Assembly (NCBI GenBank): GCA_021732665.1
Contig: JAKFUL010000020.1
Span: forward strand, 1 to 53,479
Length of the DNA stretch: 53,479 nt
Origin: Acetobacteraceae bacterium
GTDB taxonomy: Bacteria; Pseudomonadota; Alphaproteobacteria; Acetobacterales; Acetobacteraceae
Direction: 5' to 3'
Position numbers and translations under genes: made by a program. Each line of letters starts with the position of its first letter. The stretch's first letter is position 1. Positions 34,841 to 46,326 of the stretch are shown one piece after another. The notes beneath the pieces were generated by a model. That model searched no databases. It worked only from the letters and a program-made list of their open reading frames with translations, and was not told the origin of the DNA.

Positions 34841-35320
34841 ATGACCGCACCCAAATACCTGGCCGCCTTCGCCGCTGCCGCCCTGCTTTCCGCCTGCGCC
34901 TCCGAGCCCGAGACCACCGCCAGCACCGGCGCCGGCGGCGCCTCCACCAGCGGCGCCATCCGCCCGGGCAGCCAGGAAGACCTGCGCGCCAATGTCGGCG
35001 ATCGCATCTTCTTCGGCACCGACCGCAGCAACATCCAGGCCGATCAGCGCCCGGTGCTGGAGCGCCAGGCCCGCTGGCTGGCGCAATACGCCCAGAACCA
35101 GGTGACCGTCGAAGGCCATGCCGATGAGCGCGGCACGCGCGAATACAACCTGGCCCTGGGCCAGCGCCGCGCCAATGCGGCGCGCGATGTGCTCGTGGCC
35201 TCGGGCGTCGCCGGCAGCCGCATCCAGACCGTGAGCTTCGGCAAGGACCGGCCGGAATCGCTGGGTTCGGATGAGACCTCCTGGGCGCAGAACCGCCGCG
35301 CCGTCACGGTCGTTCGCTGA
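34841..35320 (+). CDS. pal: peptidoglycan-associated lipoprotein Pal
   Basis: A 159-residue outer-membrane lipoprotein linking the envelope to peptidoglycan in the Tol-Pal system. The leader ends in LLSAC with lipidation at C19. The mature part has a Ser/Thr/Gly/Ala linker, then an OmpA-like domain: RIFFGTDRSNIQADQRPVLE, VTVEGHADERGTREYNLALG and QRRANAARDVLVASGV, where D and R contact peptidoglycan. The usual tolB is not upstream in this window; a UxaA-type operon is. The stop overlaps the cpoB start (TGATG). Confidence 0.95.
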   Translation: MTAPKYLAAFAAAALLSACASEPETTASTGAGGASTSGAIRPGSQEDLRANVGDRIFFGTDRSNIQADQRPVLERQARWLAQYAQNQVTVEGHADERGTREYNLALGQRRANAARDVLVASGVAGSRIQTVSFGKDRPESLGSDETSWAQNRRAVTVVR

Positions 35321-36195
35321 TGCGTCTGGGCGCGGCGGGCTGGTGGCTGGGGCTGGCGCTGCTCAGCACTGGCCTGCCCGCGCGCGCCCAGATCGAAAGC
35401 CAGGAAGGCATCGCGCTGCGCAACCAGCTCCTGCAATTGCGCCAGGAGGTGGAGCAGTTGCGCGCCCGCGGCGGTTCCGGCCCCGCGCCCGCCCCCAGCG
35501 GCCGGCCCACCGGCGGCGGCGGCAATGAGATGGTCGGCCAGTTGCTGGAGCGTGTCGGCAATCTGGAGGAGGAAACCCGGCGCCTGCGCGGCCGGGTGGA
35601 TGAGCTGGACAACCGCAACCGTCGCCTCGCAGCCGATCTGCAGAAGCTGAACGAGGATCTTGAATTCCGGCTGCAAAGGCTGGAGGGCGCCGCCACCGCG
35701 GCCCCGGCGGCACGGCCGCCGGCCGCGGCCGGCCCGACAAGGCCCGAACGCCCCACCGCCCCCAACGTGCCGCCCGTGGCCGCCGCCGCCGGCGCCCCCC
35801 CTGGGGCCGCGCCGCGCCCGCCCGAACGTGCCCTCTCCGAAGGCCAGGCCGCCCTGGGCCGGCGCGACTACGCCGCCGCCGAGGCCGCGGCGCGCGAGGC
35901 GCTGGCCGTGCGCGGCCCGCAGCAGGCCAATGCGCAGTTGCTGCTGGGCGATGCCCTGGCGGGCAAGCGCGACTGGGGCAATGCCGCCATCGCCTATAAC
36001 GAGGCCTATACCCGCGCCCGCACCGCGCCCCGCGCGCCCGAGGCGCTGATCGGCCTGGCCAGCGCCTTCCAGGGCCTGGGCAACCGGCGCGAGGCCTGCG
36101 ACACGCTGGGCGATCTGCGGTCGAACCACCCGAATATCTCCGCCGGTTTGCAGGAGCGGGCGAATGCGGTGCGGGTCCGCGCCGGTTGCCGTTGA
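35320..36195 (+). CDS. cpoB: Tol-Pal system coordinator CpoB/YbgF
   Basis: A 291-residue periplasmic protein. A signal peptide ends near LPARA (residues 1-23). A coiled-coil trimerisation region (about 25-115: GIALRNQLLQLRQEVEQL, GNLEEETRRLRGRVDELDNR) follows, then an Ala/Pro linker and C-terminal TPR repeats (about 170-285: LGRRDYAAAEAAAREAL, GDALAGKRDWGNAAIAYNEA). CpoB coordinates peptidoglycan synthesis with outer-membrane constriction. Its position behind pal, overlapping it, matches the family. The following CoA-transferase starts inside its stop codon. Confidence 0.9.
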   Translation: MRLGAAGWWLGLALLSTGLPARAQIESQEGIALRNQLLQLRQEVEQLRARGGSGPAPAPSGRPTGGGGNEMVGQLLERVGNLEEETRRLRGRVDELDNRNRRLAADLQKLNEDLEFRLQRLEGAATAAPAARPPAAAGPTRPERPTAPNVPPVAAAAGAPPGAAPRPPERALSEGQAALGRRDYAAAEAAAREALAVRGPQQANAQLLLGDALAGKRDWGNAAIAYNEAYTRARTAPRAPEALIGLASAFQGLGNRREACDTLGDLRSNHPNISAGLQERANAVRVRAGCR

Positions 36196-37310
36196 GCGCC
36201 CGGCCCCTGGCCGGCCTGAAAGTGGTCGAACTCGGCCAGGTCCTGGCCGGCCCCTTCTGCGGCGCGATCTTCGCCGATCTCGGCGCCACCGTGATCAAGG
36301 TCGAAAAGCCCGAGGGCGGCGATGACGCGCGCCAGATGGGCCCCGCCTTCCGCGATGGCGACGCGCTGATCTTCAAGGATTTCAACCGCGGCAAGCGCAG
36401 CCTGGCGCTGGACCTGAAAACCCCCGAGGGGGTGGCGGCGCTGCATGGCGAGCTGGAGGACGCCGATATCCTCGTCCACAACCTTCGGCCCGGCGCGGCC
36501 GAGGGTCTGGGCATCGGCGCTGGCGTGGTCACCGCCCGCCACCCGCGCCTTATATATTGTGAGATGGGCGCCTTCGGCCACACCGGACCGCTGGCTGGTC
36601 GGCCGGGCTATGAGCCGCTGCTGCAGGCCTATTGCGGGCTTTCCGCCATCACCGGCGCGCCCGATGGGCCGCCGGTTCGCATGGGCGCCTCGGTGGTCGA
36701 CCAGGGGACGGGGATGTGGACGGTGATCGCAGCACTCGCCGCCCTGGCCGAGCGCGCCCGCACCGGGCGTGGCGGCGTCATCAACACCAGCCTGTTCGAG
36801 ACCGCGACGATGTGGGCGGGGCAAAAACTCACGGCCTGGGTGAACCAGGGTGAGGTGCCGCAGAAACACACCTCCGGCCACCCGGCCTTCGTGCCCTACC
36901 AGGGTTTCGATGCCGCCGACGGCCCCGTTCTCGTGTGCTGCGGCAATGACCGGCTGTTCGAAAAATTCGCCCGGCTGCTGGGGCGGGCGGAATGGGTGGC
37001 CGACCCGCGCTTCGCCACCAACCGCGCCCGGCTGACCCATCAGGCGGAATTGCTGCCGATGATCCAGGCGCTGATGGCCGAGCGCCCGCGCGAGGAATGG
37101 CTGGCGGCGCTGGAGGCCGCCGGCGTGCCCTGCGCGCCCATCAACACCATCCCCGAACTGGCGGCCGACGCGCAGACCGCCGCCCTGGGTATGCTGGCCC
37201 AGGTGCCCGGCGCCGATTACGCGCTGGTGCCGCTGCCGATCTCCTTCGATGGCGAAAGACCGGGCATCTCCGGCCCCGCGCCGGCTTTGGGCGAATACCG
37301 GCAGAAGTGA
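36192..37310 (+). CDS. CaiB/BaiF family (class III) CoA-transferase
   Basis: A 372-residue cytosolic enzyme moving CoA between carboxylic acids. Conserved parts are LAGLKVVELGQVLAGPFCGA, FADLGATVIKVEKPEGGDDA, DFNRGKRSLALDLKTPEG and YCEMGAFGHTGPLAGRPGYE. The catalytic aspartate is D170 in MGASVVDQGTGMWTV. The TTG at 36192 overlaps the cpoB stop (TTGA) and is the most economical start; a TTG at 36186 is possible. It is wedged between cpoB and tilS, a junction usually without such a gene. The tilS gene then begins in its stop codon. Substrate unknown. Confidence 0.9.
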   Translation: MSARPLAGLKVVELGQVLAGPFCGAIFADLGATVIKVEKPEGGDDARQMGPAFRDGDALIFKDFNRGKRSLALDLKTPEGVAALHGELEDADILVHNLRPGAAEGLGIGAGVVTARHPRLIYCEMGAFGHTGPLAGRPGYEPLLQAYCGLSAITGAPDGPPVRMGASVVDQGTGMWTVIAALAALAERARTGRGGVINTSLFETATMWAGQKLTAWVNQGEVPQKHTSGHPAFVPYQGFDAADGPVLVCCGNDRLFEKFARLLGRAEWVADPRFATNRARLTHQAELLPMIQALMAERPREEWLAALEAAGVPCAPINTIPELAADAQTAALGMLAQVPGADYALVPLPISFDGERPGISGPAPALGEYRQK

Positions 37311-38580
37311 CGCCCGGGGAATTCGCCACCCGCATGGGCGGCTTCGGCCCGCCGCCAGGGCTGGTGGCGGTGGCGGTCTCGGGCGGGCCGCATTCCCTCG
37401 CATTGGCGCTGCTGGCCCGGCAATGGGGCGGCGCGCGGCTGCTGGCGCTGGTGGCCGAGCATGGGTTGCGGGGCGAAAGCGCCGCCGAAGCCGCCCATGT
37501 CCAGGCCATGCTGCACGCCCGGGGGATCGAGACCCTTGTTCTGCCGCTGGGGCTTGCCGGCGGTGCCGGCATGCAGGAACGCGCCCGCGCCGCCCGGCTC
37601 GCCGCCCTTCTGGCCGCCTGCACCCGGGCCGGCGCGCCCTGGCTGCTGCTGGGCCATCACCGCATGGACCAGGCCGAGACCCTGCTGCTGCGGGCGGGCC
37701 GCGGCGCGGGCGAGGCTGGGCTGGCCGCCATGCCGGGGCTGCGCGCCATGCCCGGGGCGCTGCTGCTGCGCCCGCTGCTGGATGTGGCGCCGGCGGCGCT
37801 GGAGGCGGTCTGCGCCTCGGCCGGCCTCGCCCCGGTGCGCGACCCGAGCAATGACAACCCCGCCTTCGCCCGCATCCGAGCCCGCCAGGCCCTGGCCGAT
37901 CCGGGCGGCGAGGGCCCCGGGGTGGCGGCGCTTTCCCTGGCCGCCGATGCCTTCGCCCGCCGCCGGGTGGAGGCCGAGGCCGCCATGCTTCCCCGCCTGG
38001 CCGCCGCGGTCACCCCATTGCCCTGCGGCGCCGCGCGTATCGACCGCGAGGCGCTGGGCCGGGACGCGGCGGCCGCCGCATTGCTGGCCCGGCTGCTGCG
38101 CGCCATTGGCGGGGCGGCCCATGCGCCGGCTCACGTCGATGTGATCAGGCTGCTGGCCGCCGGCGAGGGCACGCTGGGCGGCGCCTGGTGGCGCGGCGAT
38201 GGCTGGCTGCTGCGCGAGCCGGCGCTCCTCGCCCCGCCGATTCCCGCCCGTGCCGGCGCGCTCTGGGATGGCCGCTTCCACCTCGCACGGGATTGGCCAG
38301 GCTGCCTGCTGGGGGCGCTGGGGCCGGGGCATGGCGCCCGAACCGGCCTGCCCGCTGCGCTGCGTGCCGGGCTGCCCGCGCTGTGGCGTGACAGCGCATT
38401 GGTTGCCGCGCCCCATATCGGGCATGGTAACCCCCTGCCATGCCTGGAATTCAGGCCACGCGGCGGCCCAATCACCGCCCTTTTCTCACCAATCCGGCAA
38501 ATGGGGCATTCACCCCGCGCCAATCCGACCTATGTTATGGGAAATGCCGGCGACATGCCGGCGATAGGAAACCAGAAGCT

Positions 38581-38584
<4 letters not shown>
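37307..38584 (+). CDS. tilS: tRNA(Ile)-lysidine synthase TilS
   Basis: A 425-residue PP-loop ATPase that converts C34 of tRNA-Ile2 to lysidine. The start is a GTG overlapping the CoA-transferase stop (GTGA). The PP-loop reads [14 protein letters not shown] (SGG at 25-27). The family normally has SGGxDS, so aspartate is replaced by H29. The second signature [21 protein letters not shown] and [12 protein letters not shown] are intact. The tail is alanine-rich and divergent. Position before ftsH, with a GTGA overlap, supports the assignment. An essential enzyme with this substitution deserves checking. Confidence 0.9.
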
Positions 38585-40509
<1,925 letters not shown>

Positions 40510-40518
40510 GGCGGGCGG

Positions 40519-41352
40519 GTGATCCTCTCCCGGGGCGGCCGCCCCGGGGTGATGGGCATATTGAATGTCACCCCGGATAGTTTCTCCGGCGATGGCCGCC
40601 TCGACGAGGCGGCCATTTTGCGTGGTGAGGCCCTGATCGCCGCCGGGGCCGACATGCTCGACATCGGCGGTGAATCCACCCGCCCCTCGATGACCCCCGT
40701 GCCTGTGGAGGAAGAGATCGCCCGCGTGCTGCCGGTGATCCGGGCGCTGGCCGGCCGCATCCCCATCAGCATCGACACCCGCAACGCCGCCACCATGGAA
40801 GCGGCACTGGCGGCGGGTGCGGCCGTGGTGAATGACGTGACCGCACTGGGGCATGACCCGGATGCCCTGGCCCTGGTCGCGCGGAAAAACTGCCCGGTCA
40901 TCATCATGCACATGCCCGGCAACGACCCGCGGACCATGCAGGCCCGGGCGCATTATGCCGATGTGGTGGCGGAGGTGACGGGTTTTCTGCTCACCCGCGC
41001 CGCCGAACTGCAAGCGGCGGGGGTGCGGGACATCGCGCTCGACCCCGGCATCGGCTTCGGCAAGACGCTGGAACACAACCTCGCCCTCCTCGCCGCCCTG
41101 CCGGCGCTCACCGCCCATGGCTACCCCGTGCTGCTCGGTGCGTCCCGAAAATCCTTCATCGCCAAGCTCTCGCCCGCGCCCGCCGACCAGCGCCTGGGCG
41201 GCAGCCTGGCCGCGGCACTCGCCGGCGCGCAGGCGGGGGTCGCCTGGCTGCGCGTCCATGACGTGGCCGAAACCCGCCAGGCGCTGGCCGTCTGGTCCGC
41301 CATCCGCCACGCTTCCGAAACGGGCGACAAGGGCCTAAACCAACAGCCATGA
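40519..41352 (+). CDS. folP: dihydropteroate synthase
   Basis: A 277-residue folate-pathway enzyme condensing p-aminobenzoate with dihydropterin pyrophosphate; it is the sulfonamide target. Motifs are [72 protein letters not shown] and [11 protein letters not shown]. The start is GTG at 40519, nine bases after ftsH. The N-terminus is short, consistent with the conserved barrel beginning at once. The stop overlaps glmM (ATGA). The order ftsH-folP-glmM is conserved. Confidence 0.96.
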   Translation: MILSRGGRPGVMGILNVTPDSFSGDGRLDEAAILRGEALIAAGADMLDIGGESTRPSMTPVPVEEEIARVLPVIRALAGRIPISIDTRNAATMEAALAAGAAVVNDVTALGHDPDALALVARKNCPVIIMHMPGNDPRTMQARAHYADVVAEVTGFLLTRAAELQAAGVRDIALDPGIGFGKTLEHNLALLAALPALTAHGYPVLLGASRKSFIAKLSPAPADQRLGGSLAAALAGAQAGVAWLRVHDVAETRQALAVWSAIRHASETGDKGLNQQP

Positions 41353-42701
41353 GCGGCAGAAAACTCTTCGGCACCGATGGCATCCGCGGCACCGCCAATG
41401 CCGCGCCCATGGACCCCGCCACGGCTTTGCGCCTGGGCCAGGCCGCCGGGCGCTTCTTCAACCGCGGCGCCCATCGCCACCGCGTCATCATCGGCAAGGA
41501 CACCAGGCTGTCCGGCTATATGCTGGAGCCCGCGCTGACCGCGGGCTTCGTCTCGGCGGGGATGGATGTGGTGCTGGTCGGGCCACTGCCCACGCCGGCC
41601 ATAGCACTTCTCACCCGCTCGATGCGGGCCGATCTCGGCGTCATGGTCTCGGCCAGCCACAACCCCTATGAGGATAACGGCATCAAGCTGTTCGGGCCGG
41701 AGGGGCTGAAACTCTCCGACGCCGATGAGGCCGAGATCGAGGCGATGATGGCCGGCGACCTCGCCCCCGCCCATGTCGGGCCGCAAAAGCTCGGCCGCGC
41801 CAGCCGGCTGCAGGACGCGCCGGGCCGCTATATCGAAGCGGTGAAGCAAAGCTTCCCCCGTGGCGCGACGCTGGAGGGCATGCGCATCGTTGTCGATTGC
41901 GCCCATGGCGCGGGCTACAAGGTGGCGCCGACCGTGCTGTGGGAACTCGGCGCCGAGGTGGTGCCGATGGGCGTGGCGCCGGATGGCTTCAACATCAACA
42001 AGGGCTGCGGCTCCACCCATCCCGGCCCGCTGATCGAGGTGGTGCGGGAGCGCCGCGCCGATCTCGGCATCGCGCTCGATGGCGACGCGGACCGGCTGGT
42101 GCTGGTGGATGAGCTCGGCCGCGTCGTCGATGGCGACCAGATCCTTGCGCTGATCGCCGATCGCTGGGCCGCCGAGGGCAGGCTCACCGGCGGCGGCGTC
42201 GTGGCCACCGTCATGTCCAATATGGGACTGGAACGGCATCTCGCGGCGAGGAACCTCACCCTGCACCGCACCGCGGTGGGTGACCGCTACGTCGGCGAAC
42301 GGATGCGCGAACTGGGCTGCAACCTGGGCGGCGAACAATCCGGCCACATGATCATGAGCGATTTCGGCACCACCGGCGACGGGCTGGTGGCGGCTCTCCA
42401 GGTGCTGGCGGTGCTGCTGGAGGAAAAACGCCCGGCCTCCGCCGCCTGCCGCCGCTTCACGCCGCTGCCGCAGCAACTGGTCAATATCCGCCACGCCGGG
42501 GGCGCGCCGCACAAACGGCCGGAGGTGGCGGCCGCCATCGCCGCCGAGGAAGCGGCGCTGGGTGCGCGCGGCCGGGTGCTGATCCGCGCCTCGGGCACCG
42601 AACCGGTGATCCGCGTCATGGCCGAGGCCGAGGACGAAGCGCTGCTGGACGCCACCATGGGCCGCCTGGTCGACACCATCCGCCGCGCGGCCGCGCTGTG
42701 A
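41349..42701 (+). CDS. glmM: phosphoglucosamine mutase
   Basis: A 450-residue enzyme interconverting glucosamine-6-phosphate and glucosamine-1-phosphate for UDP-GlcNAc, hence peptidoglycan and LPS. The phosphoserine is S103 in [16 protein letters not shown]. The metal loop is [17 protein letters not shown], and the sugar-phosphate loop is [15 protein letters not shown] near the C-terminus. [11 protein letters not shown] starts the protein. Length is standard. It overlaps folP before and thiD after by four bases each. Confidence 0.97.
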   Translation: MSGRKLFGTDGIRGTANAAPMDPATALRLGQAAGRFFNRGAHRHRVIIGKDTRLSGYMLEPALTAGFVSAGMDVVLVGPLPTPAIALLTRSMRADLGVMVSASHNPYEDNGIKLFGPEGLKLSDADEAEIEAMMAGDLAPAHVGPQKLGRASRLQDAPGRYIEAVKQSFPRGATLEGMRIVVDCAHGAGYKVAPTVLWELGAEVVPMGVAPDGFNINKGCGSTHPGPLIEVVRERRADLGIALDGDADRLVLVDELGRVVDGDQILALIADRWAAEGRLTGGGVVATVMSNMGLERHLAARNLTLHRTAVGDRYVGERMRELGCNLGGEQSGHMIMSDFGTTGDGLVAALQVLAVLLEEKRPASAACRRFTPLPQQLVNIRHAGGAPHKRPEVAAAIAAEEAALGARGRVLIRASGTEPVIRVMAEAEDEALLDATMGRLVDTIRRAAAL

Positions 42702-43486
42702 AAGGCCGCGTGCTGATCATCGCCGGCAGCGATTCCGGCGGCGGCGCGGGCATCCAGGCCGACATCAAGTCGGTCACCGCCATGGGCGCCTTCGCCGCCA
42801 CCGCCATCACCGCGCTGACGGCGCAGAACACGCTGGGGGTGCACGGGATCGAGGCCGTCTCGACCGCCTTCCTGCGGCAGCAGATCGAGGTCGTGCTGAG
42901 CGATATCGGCGCCGACGCCATCAAGACCGGCATGCTGCACGACGTGCCGACCATCCTGGCCGTCTGCGAGGAAATCGCCCGGCTCGCGCCCGACACGCCG
43001 CTGGTGGTGGACCCCGTCATGGTCGCCAAGGGCGGCCACAAGCTGCTGGCCGACGCGGCGGTTGCCACGATGACCGCGCGCCTGCTGCCGATGGCCAGCA
43101 TCATCACCCCCAATATCCCCGAAGCCGAAACACTGACCGGCCTCACCATCACCGACGAAGCGAGCATGCACGCCGCCTGCACCGCCCTGCTGTCCCTCGG
43201 CCCGAAAGCCGTCCTCCTCAAAGGCGGCCACATGACCGGCGACACCCTCGTCGATCTCCTCGCCACCCCGGACGGCACCACCCGCTACGAAAGCCCGCGC
43301 ATCGCCACCCGCCACACCCACGGCACCGGATGCACCCTGGGCAGCGCCCTGGCCGCCGGCCTGGCCCAGAACATGACCCTGCCAGACGCCACCAGCCGCG
43401 CCCGCGACTACGTCCGGGCGGCGATCATGAACGCGCCGGGATATGGGCAGGGGCATGGGCCGCTGGATCATTCGGCGCGGTGGTGA
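42698..43486 (+). CDS. thiD: hydroxymethylpyrimidine (phospho)kinase
   Basis: A 262-residue ribokinase-fold enzyme that phosphorylates HMP and HMP-phosphate for thiamine synthesis. Key stretches are [72 protein letters not shown] and the anion-hole/catalytic [17 protein letters not shown]. The start is GTG in a GTGA overlap with glmM. The stop codon (43484-43486) lies within the left end of the large palindromic element. Confidence 0.95.
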   Translation: MKGRVLIIAGSDSGGGAGIQADIKSVTAMGAFAATAITALTAQNTLGVHGIEAVSTAFLRQQIEVVLSDIGADAIKTGMLHDVPTILAVCEEIARLAPDTPLVVDPVMVAKGGHKLLADAAVATMTARLLPMASIITPNIPEAETLTGLTITDEASMHAACTALLSLGPKAVLLKGGHMTGDTLVDLLATPDGTTRYESPRIATRHTHGTGCTLGSALAAGLAQNMTLPDATSRARDYVRAAIMNAPGYGQGHGPLDHSARW

Positions 43487-43730
43487 GGGGGTAGGAAGCG
43501 TGGCCCGTCAGGGGGCTTTGCCCCCCGACACCCCCCAGCAAAGGCCGAAAGGCCCTTGCAACCCAATAGATCGGGGGTGAGGATGGGGGCCAACGGGCGC
43601 GCCAGCTGAACGGGGAGCACAGGCCCCCCTCCTCACCCCCGATAAATTACCGGGATCAAAGGGCCTTTCGGCCCTTTGCGGGGGTGCCGGGGGCAGAGCC
43701 CCTGGCGGGCCGCGCTTGCAACCCCTCACC
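43482..43730. repeat. large palindromic intergenic element, copy B (complete)
   Basis: About 249 bases read as one near-palindrome centred at 43606. Outer ends GGTGAGGGG (43482) and CCCCTCACC (to 43730) pair, as do AAGCGTGGCCCG and CGGGCCGCGCTT. Next come GGGGG-CTTT-GCCCCC (43511-43526) with its counterpart near 43690-43703, and the hairpin at 43540-43559 with its partner at 43658-43679. Innermost arms are 43570-43591 with 43622-43643 (one mismatch in 22). It spans exactly from the thiD stop to the stop of the convergent binding-protein gene, with no gene between, and should end transcription both ways. Copies A and C share the design. Confidence 0.85.
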
Positions 43731-45282
43731 GCCCCGCCCGAACCCCCATCGCCACCGTGCGCTCATCCATCCGCGGCTCATGCACCAGGCCGCGGCGCAT
43801 CGCCCAGGTGTTGGTCAGTTGCAGCAGTTGGATCATCGGCAGTTCCTCGGCGTAGCGTGCTGTGGCTTCGTGCCACAGCGCCTCGCGCGCGCGGTCATCC
43901 ATGGTGGCCGACGCCCGGGCGGTGATGTCGTCGAACCAGGGGTTGGAGTAGCGGGCGTTGTTGTTGGCGCCGGTCAGCCTTTGCCGGTCGAAGCTGCTGA
44001 CGGTGTTGACCAGGAAATTCGAAGCCTCGCCGGTCGACGACCCCCAGGCCGCCATCTGCATGGAGTATTCCACCCGTGCCCGGCGTGCCACGAAGGCGGT
44101 GAAGGGCATGGCCTCGACGGTGACGCGCAGGCCGATCCGGCTCCACATCTGCGCCACCGCCTGGGTCAGCCGGCTGTCATTGGGCCAGCGGTCATTGGGG
44201 GTGTGCACGGTCAGGCGGAAGCCGTCGGGGAAGCCCGCTTCGGCCAGCAGGCGGCGGGCGGCCTCGGGGTCGAAGCGATCGGGTCGCACCGCCGTGTTGA
44301 AGCCGAAGGCGCCTTCGGGCAGCCATTGGCCGGAGGCGACGGCCGCACCCTCCATCACCCGTTCCACCAGCCCGTCGCGGTTGATGGCGAGTGACAGGGC
44401 GCGCCGCACGCGGGCGTCGCGGAACGGGTTGCGCGGCAGGGGGGTGCCCTGGTTGTCGGTCACCCATTGGCTGGGGCCTTCGCGCGAATGGTCGGGCGCC
44501 ATGTAGACGGTGCGCAGGCTGGGGATTTCCGTCACCGCCAGCCGCGGGTCGCGCTTGAGGCGCGCGAGGTCGGAGGTCGGGATCTGGTCGATGATGTCGA
44601 CATCGCCGGCCAGCATGGCGGCGGTGCGCGAGGCATCGTTCAGGATCATCCGGTAATCCACCCGCGCCCATGCTTCGCGCTCGCCCCAGAAGGCGTCGTT
44701 GCGGACCAGTTCGACGCGATCGCCCGAGCGGTAGGCGCCCAGGCGATAGGGGCCGGTGCCGATGGCCGCGCGGCCCTGGTTGAAATCCTCGCTGCCCATC
44801 CCCTCGGCCGCGTGGCGCGCGACGATGGAGACCGAGGCGAGGTCGAGCGGCAGCAGCGGGTGCGGCGCGCGGGTGTGGATGCGCAAGCGCAGCGGGTTCA
44901 CCACCTCGACACGGGTGATGGGCCGCAGGAAGCCCATGAAGCTGCCCGGGCTGTTCGCCACGTTGGGCACGCGGGCGAAGGTGAAGACCACGTCATCGGC
45001 GGTGAACGCCCTGCCGTCATGCCAGGTGACACCGGGGCGCAGGTCGAATTCCCAGGTCGTCTCATCCACCGCGCGCCAGGCGGTGGCGAGGCCGGGGTGG
45101 GGTCGGGCGCGCCCGTCGCGTTCCACCAGCCGGTCGAAGATATGCATGGTGAGCGCGTTGTTGGGGCCGAGATTGTGGAAATGCGGGTCGATGCTGGTCA
45201 CCGCCGCCCCCACGCCCATGGTCAGGGTCTGCGCCGCCGCCGGCAGCGCCAGGGCCAACGCCAGTGCGATGGCGCGGATCAT
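43726..45282 (-). CDS. peptide/nickel-type ABC transporter substrate-binding protein
   Basis: A 518-residue periplasmic binding protein of family SBP_bac_5. The signal peptide is MIRAIALALALALPAAAQ. Family stretches are IFDRLVERDGRARPHPGLAT, TTWEFDLRPGVTWHDGRAFT, GTGPYRLGAYRSGDRVELVR and NPFRDARVRRALSLAINRDG. The ATG at 45282 is chosen because it starts the signal peptide and overlaps the previous stop (ATGA). No permeases or ATPases are in the operon, so the ligand is unknown. Its stop is inside the palindromic element. Confidence 0.93.
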   Translation of the reverse strand: MIRAIALALALALPAAAQTLTMGVGAAVTSIDPHFHNLGPNNALTMHIFDRLVERDGRARPHPGLATAWRAVDETTWEFDLRPGVTWHDGRAFTADDVVFTFARVPNVANSPGSFMGFLRPITRVEVVNPLRLRIHTRAPHPLLPLDLASVSIVARHAAEGMGSEDFNQGRAAIGTGPYRLGAYRSGDRVELVRNDAFWGEREAWARVDYRMILNDASRTAAMLAGDVDIIDQIPTSDLARLKRDPRLAVTEIPSLRTVYMAPDHSREGPSQWVTDNQGTPLPRNPFRDARVRRALSLAINRDGLVERVMEGAAVASGQWLPEGAFGFNTAVRPDRFDPEAARRLLAEAGFPDGFRLTVHTPNDRWPNDSRLTQAVAQMWSRIGLRVTVEAMPFTAFVARRARVEYSMQMAAWGSSTGEASNFLVNTVSSFDRQRLTGANNNARYSNPWFDDITARASATMDDRAREALWHEATARYAEELPMIQLLQLTNTWAMRRGLVHEPRMDERTVAMGVRAGR

Positions 45283-46259
45283 CGTTCGAGCCTGAGGCCG
45301 GTGCGGGCGACGAGGTCGCGGTATTTCTCGATCTCGGATTGCAGGAAGCCGCGGGTGGTCTCCGGCGTATTGGGGCGGTTCCACATCACCACGCCGGCGG
45401 TCAGGAAGCGCTCGGCCAGTGCCGGTTCGGCCACGGCCAGGTTCAGCGCCGCGTTCAGCCGTGCCAGCACCGCTGGCGGCAGGCGCGGGGGGGCGATGAT
45501 CATGTTCCAGGTCGAGAGTTCGAAATCCGGCAGGGCGGCTTCGGAGAGCGTGGGGATGTCAGGGAAGGTCGGAAAACGCTCGCGGCTGGTCACCGCCAGG
45601 CCCTTCACCAGGCCGTCGCGAACCTGCGCAGCAGCACTGGCCAGCACGGCCACGCCGAAATTGCCCTCATTCTGGAAGATCGAGGTCAGCATCAGCCCGC
45701 CCGAGCGATAGGGCAGGTGGGTGAAGCGGGTGCCCAGGCGCAGCGCGATCATCTCGGCGCCGAGCTGCGGGATGGAGCCGACGCCGGAGGTGGCATAGGT
45801 AAACGTATCGGGCGGCGCCTCGCGCAGCCGGGCGATGGCCTCGGCCGCATTGTTGGCGGGGAAGCGGGGCGAAGCGATGAACACCATGGGTGCCGTGCCG
45901 ACCATGCCGACCTGGGTGAAATCGCCCATCGGGTCGAAGGGCGTGCCGCCGGCCAAGGCCGCGGGGGCGATGGCGTGGGAGGAGACCTCGATGAGCATGA
46001 GGGTATGGCCATCGGGGGCCTGGCGGCGCAGCCAGTCGGCGGCGACGGTGCCCGAGGCGCCGGGACGGTTCTCCACCACCACCCGGGCGCCCCCTCCGAT
46101 ATGATGGGCGAAGCGGTCGGCGATCAGCCGGCAGGCGATGTCGGTGGAGCCGCCGGGGGCGAAGCCGCTGATCAGGGTGATCGGGCGTTCGGGGAAGGTC
46201 TGGGCCAGGGCGGGCGTGGCCAGGGCGGTGAGCAGGACGGGCAAATGGCGGCGTTGCAT
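45279..46259 (-). CDS. Bug-family (TctC-type) tripartite tricarboxylate receptor
   Basis: A 326-residue periplasmic solute receptor. The signal peptide MQRRHLPVLLTALATPALAQ precedes the Bug core TFPERPITLISGFAPGGSTD, RVVVENRPGASGTVAADWL and NEGNFGVAVLASAAAQVRDG. The ATG at 46259 fits the signal peptide; the frame remains open upstream without homology. It is paralogous to the next gene upstream (same core, 67 bases apart), pointing to an old tandem duplication. No TctA/TctB membrane partners are nearby, as is usual for Bug proteins. Ligand probably a carboxylate, unknown. Confidence 0.93.
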   Translation of the reverse strand: MQRRHLPVLLTALATPALAQTFPERPITLISGFAPGGSTDIACRLIADRFAHHIGGGARVVVENRPGASGTVAADWLRRQAPDGHTLMLIEVSSHAIAPAALAGGTPFDPMGDFTQVGMVGTAPMVFIASPRFPANNAAEAIARLREAPPDTFTYATSGVGSIPQLGAEMIALRLGTRFTHLPYRSGGLMLTSIFQNEGNFGVAVLASAAAQVRDGLVKGLAVTSRERFPTFPDIPTLSEAALPDFELSTWNMIIAPPRLPPAVLARLNAALNLAVAEPALAERFLTAGVVMWNRPNTPETTRGFLQSEIEKYRDLVARTGLRLER

Positions 46260-46326
46260 GAGATGTTTCCCCCGATTGATTCTTGCCGCCAGGAAAGCAG
46301 CAAGCGGGGGGGCACCGCAACCGGCT

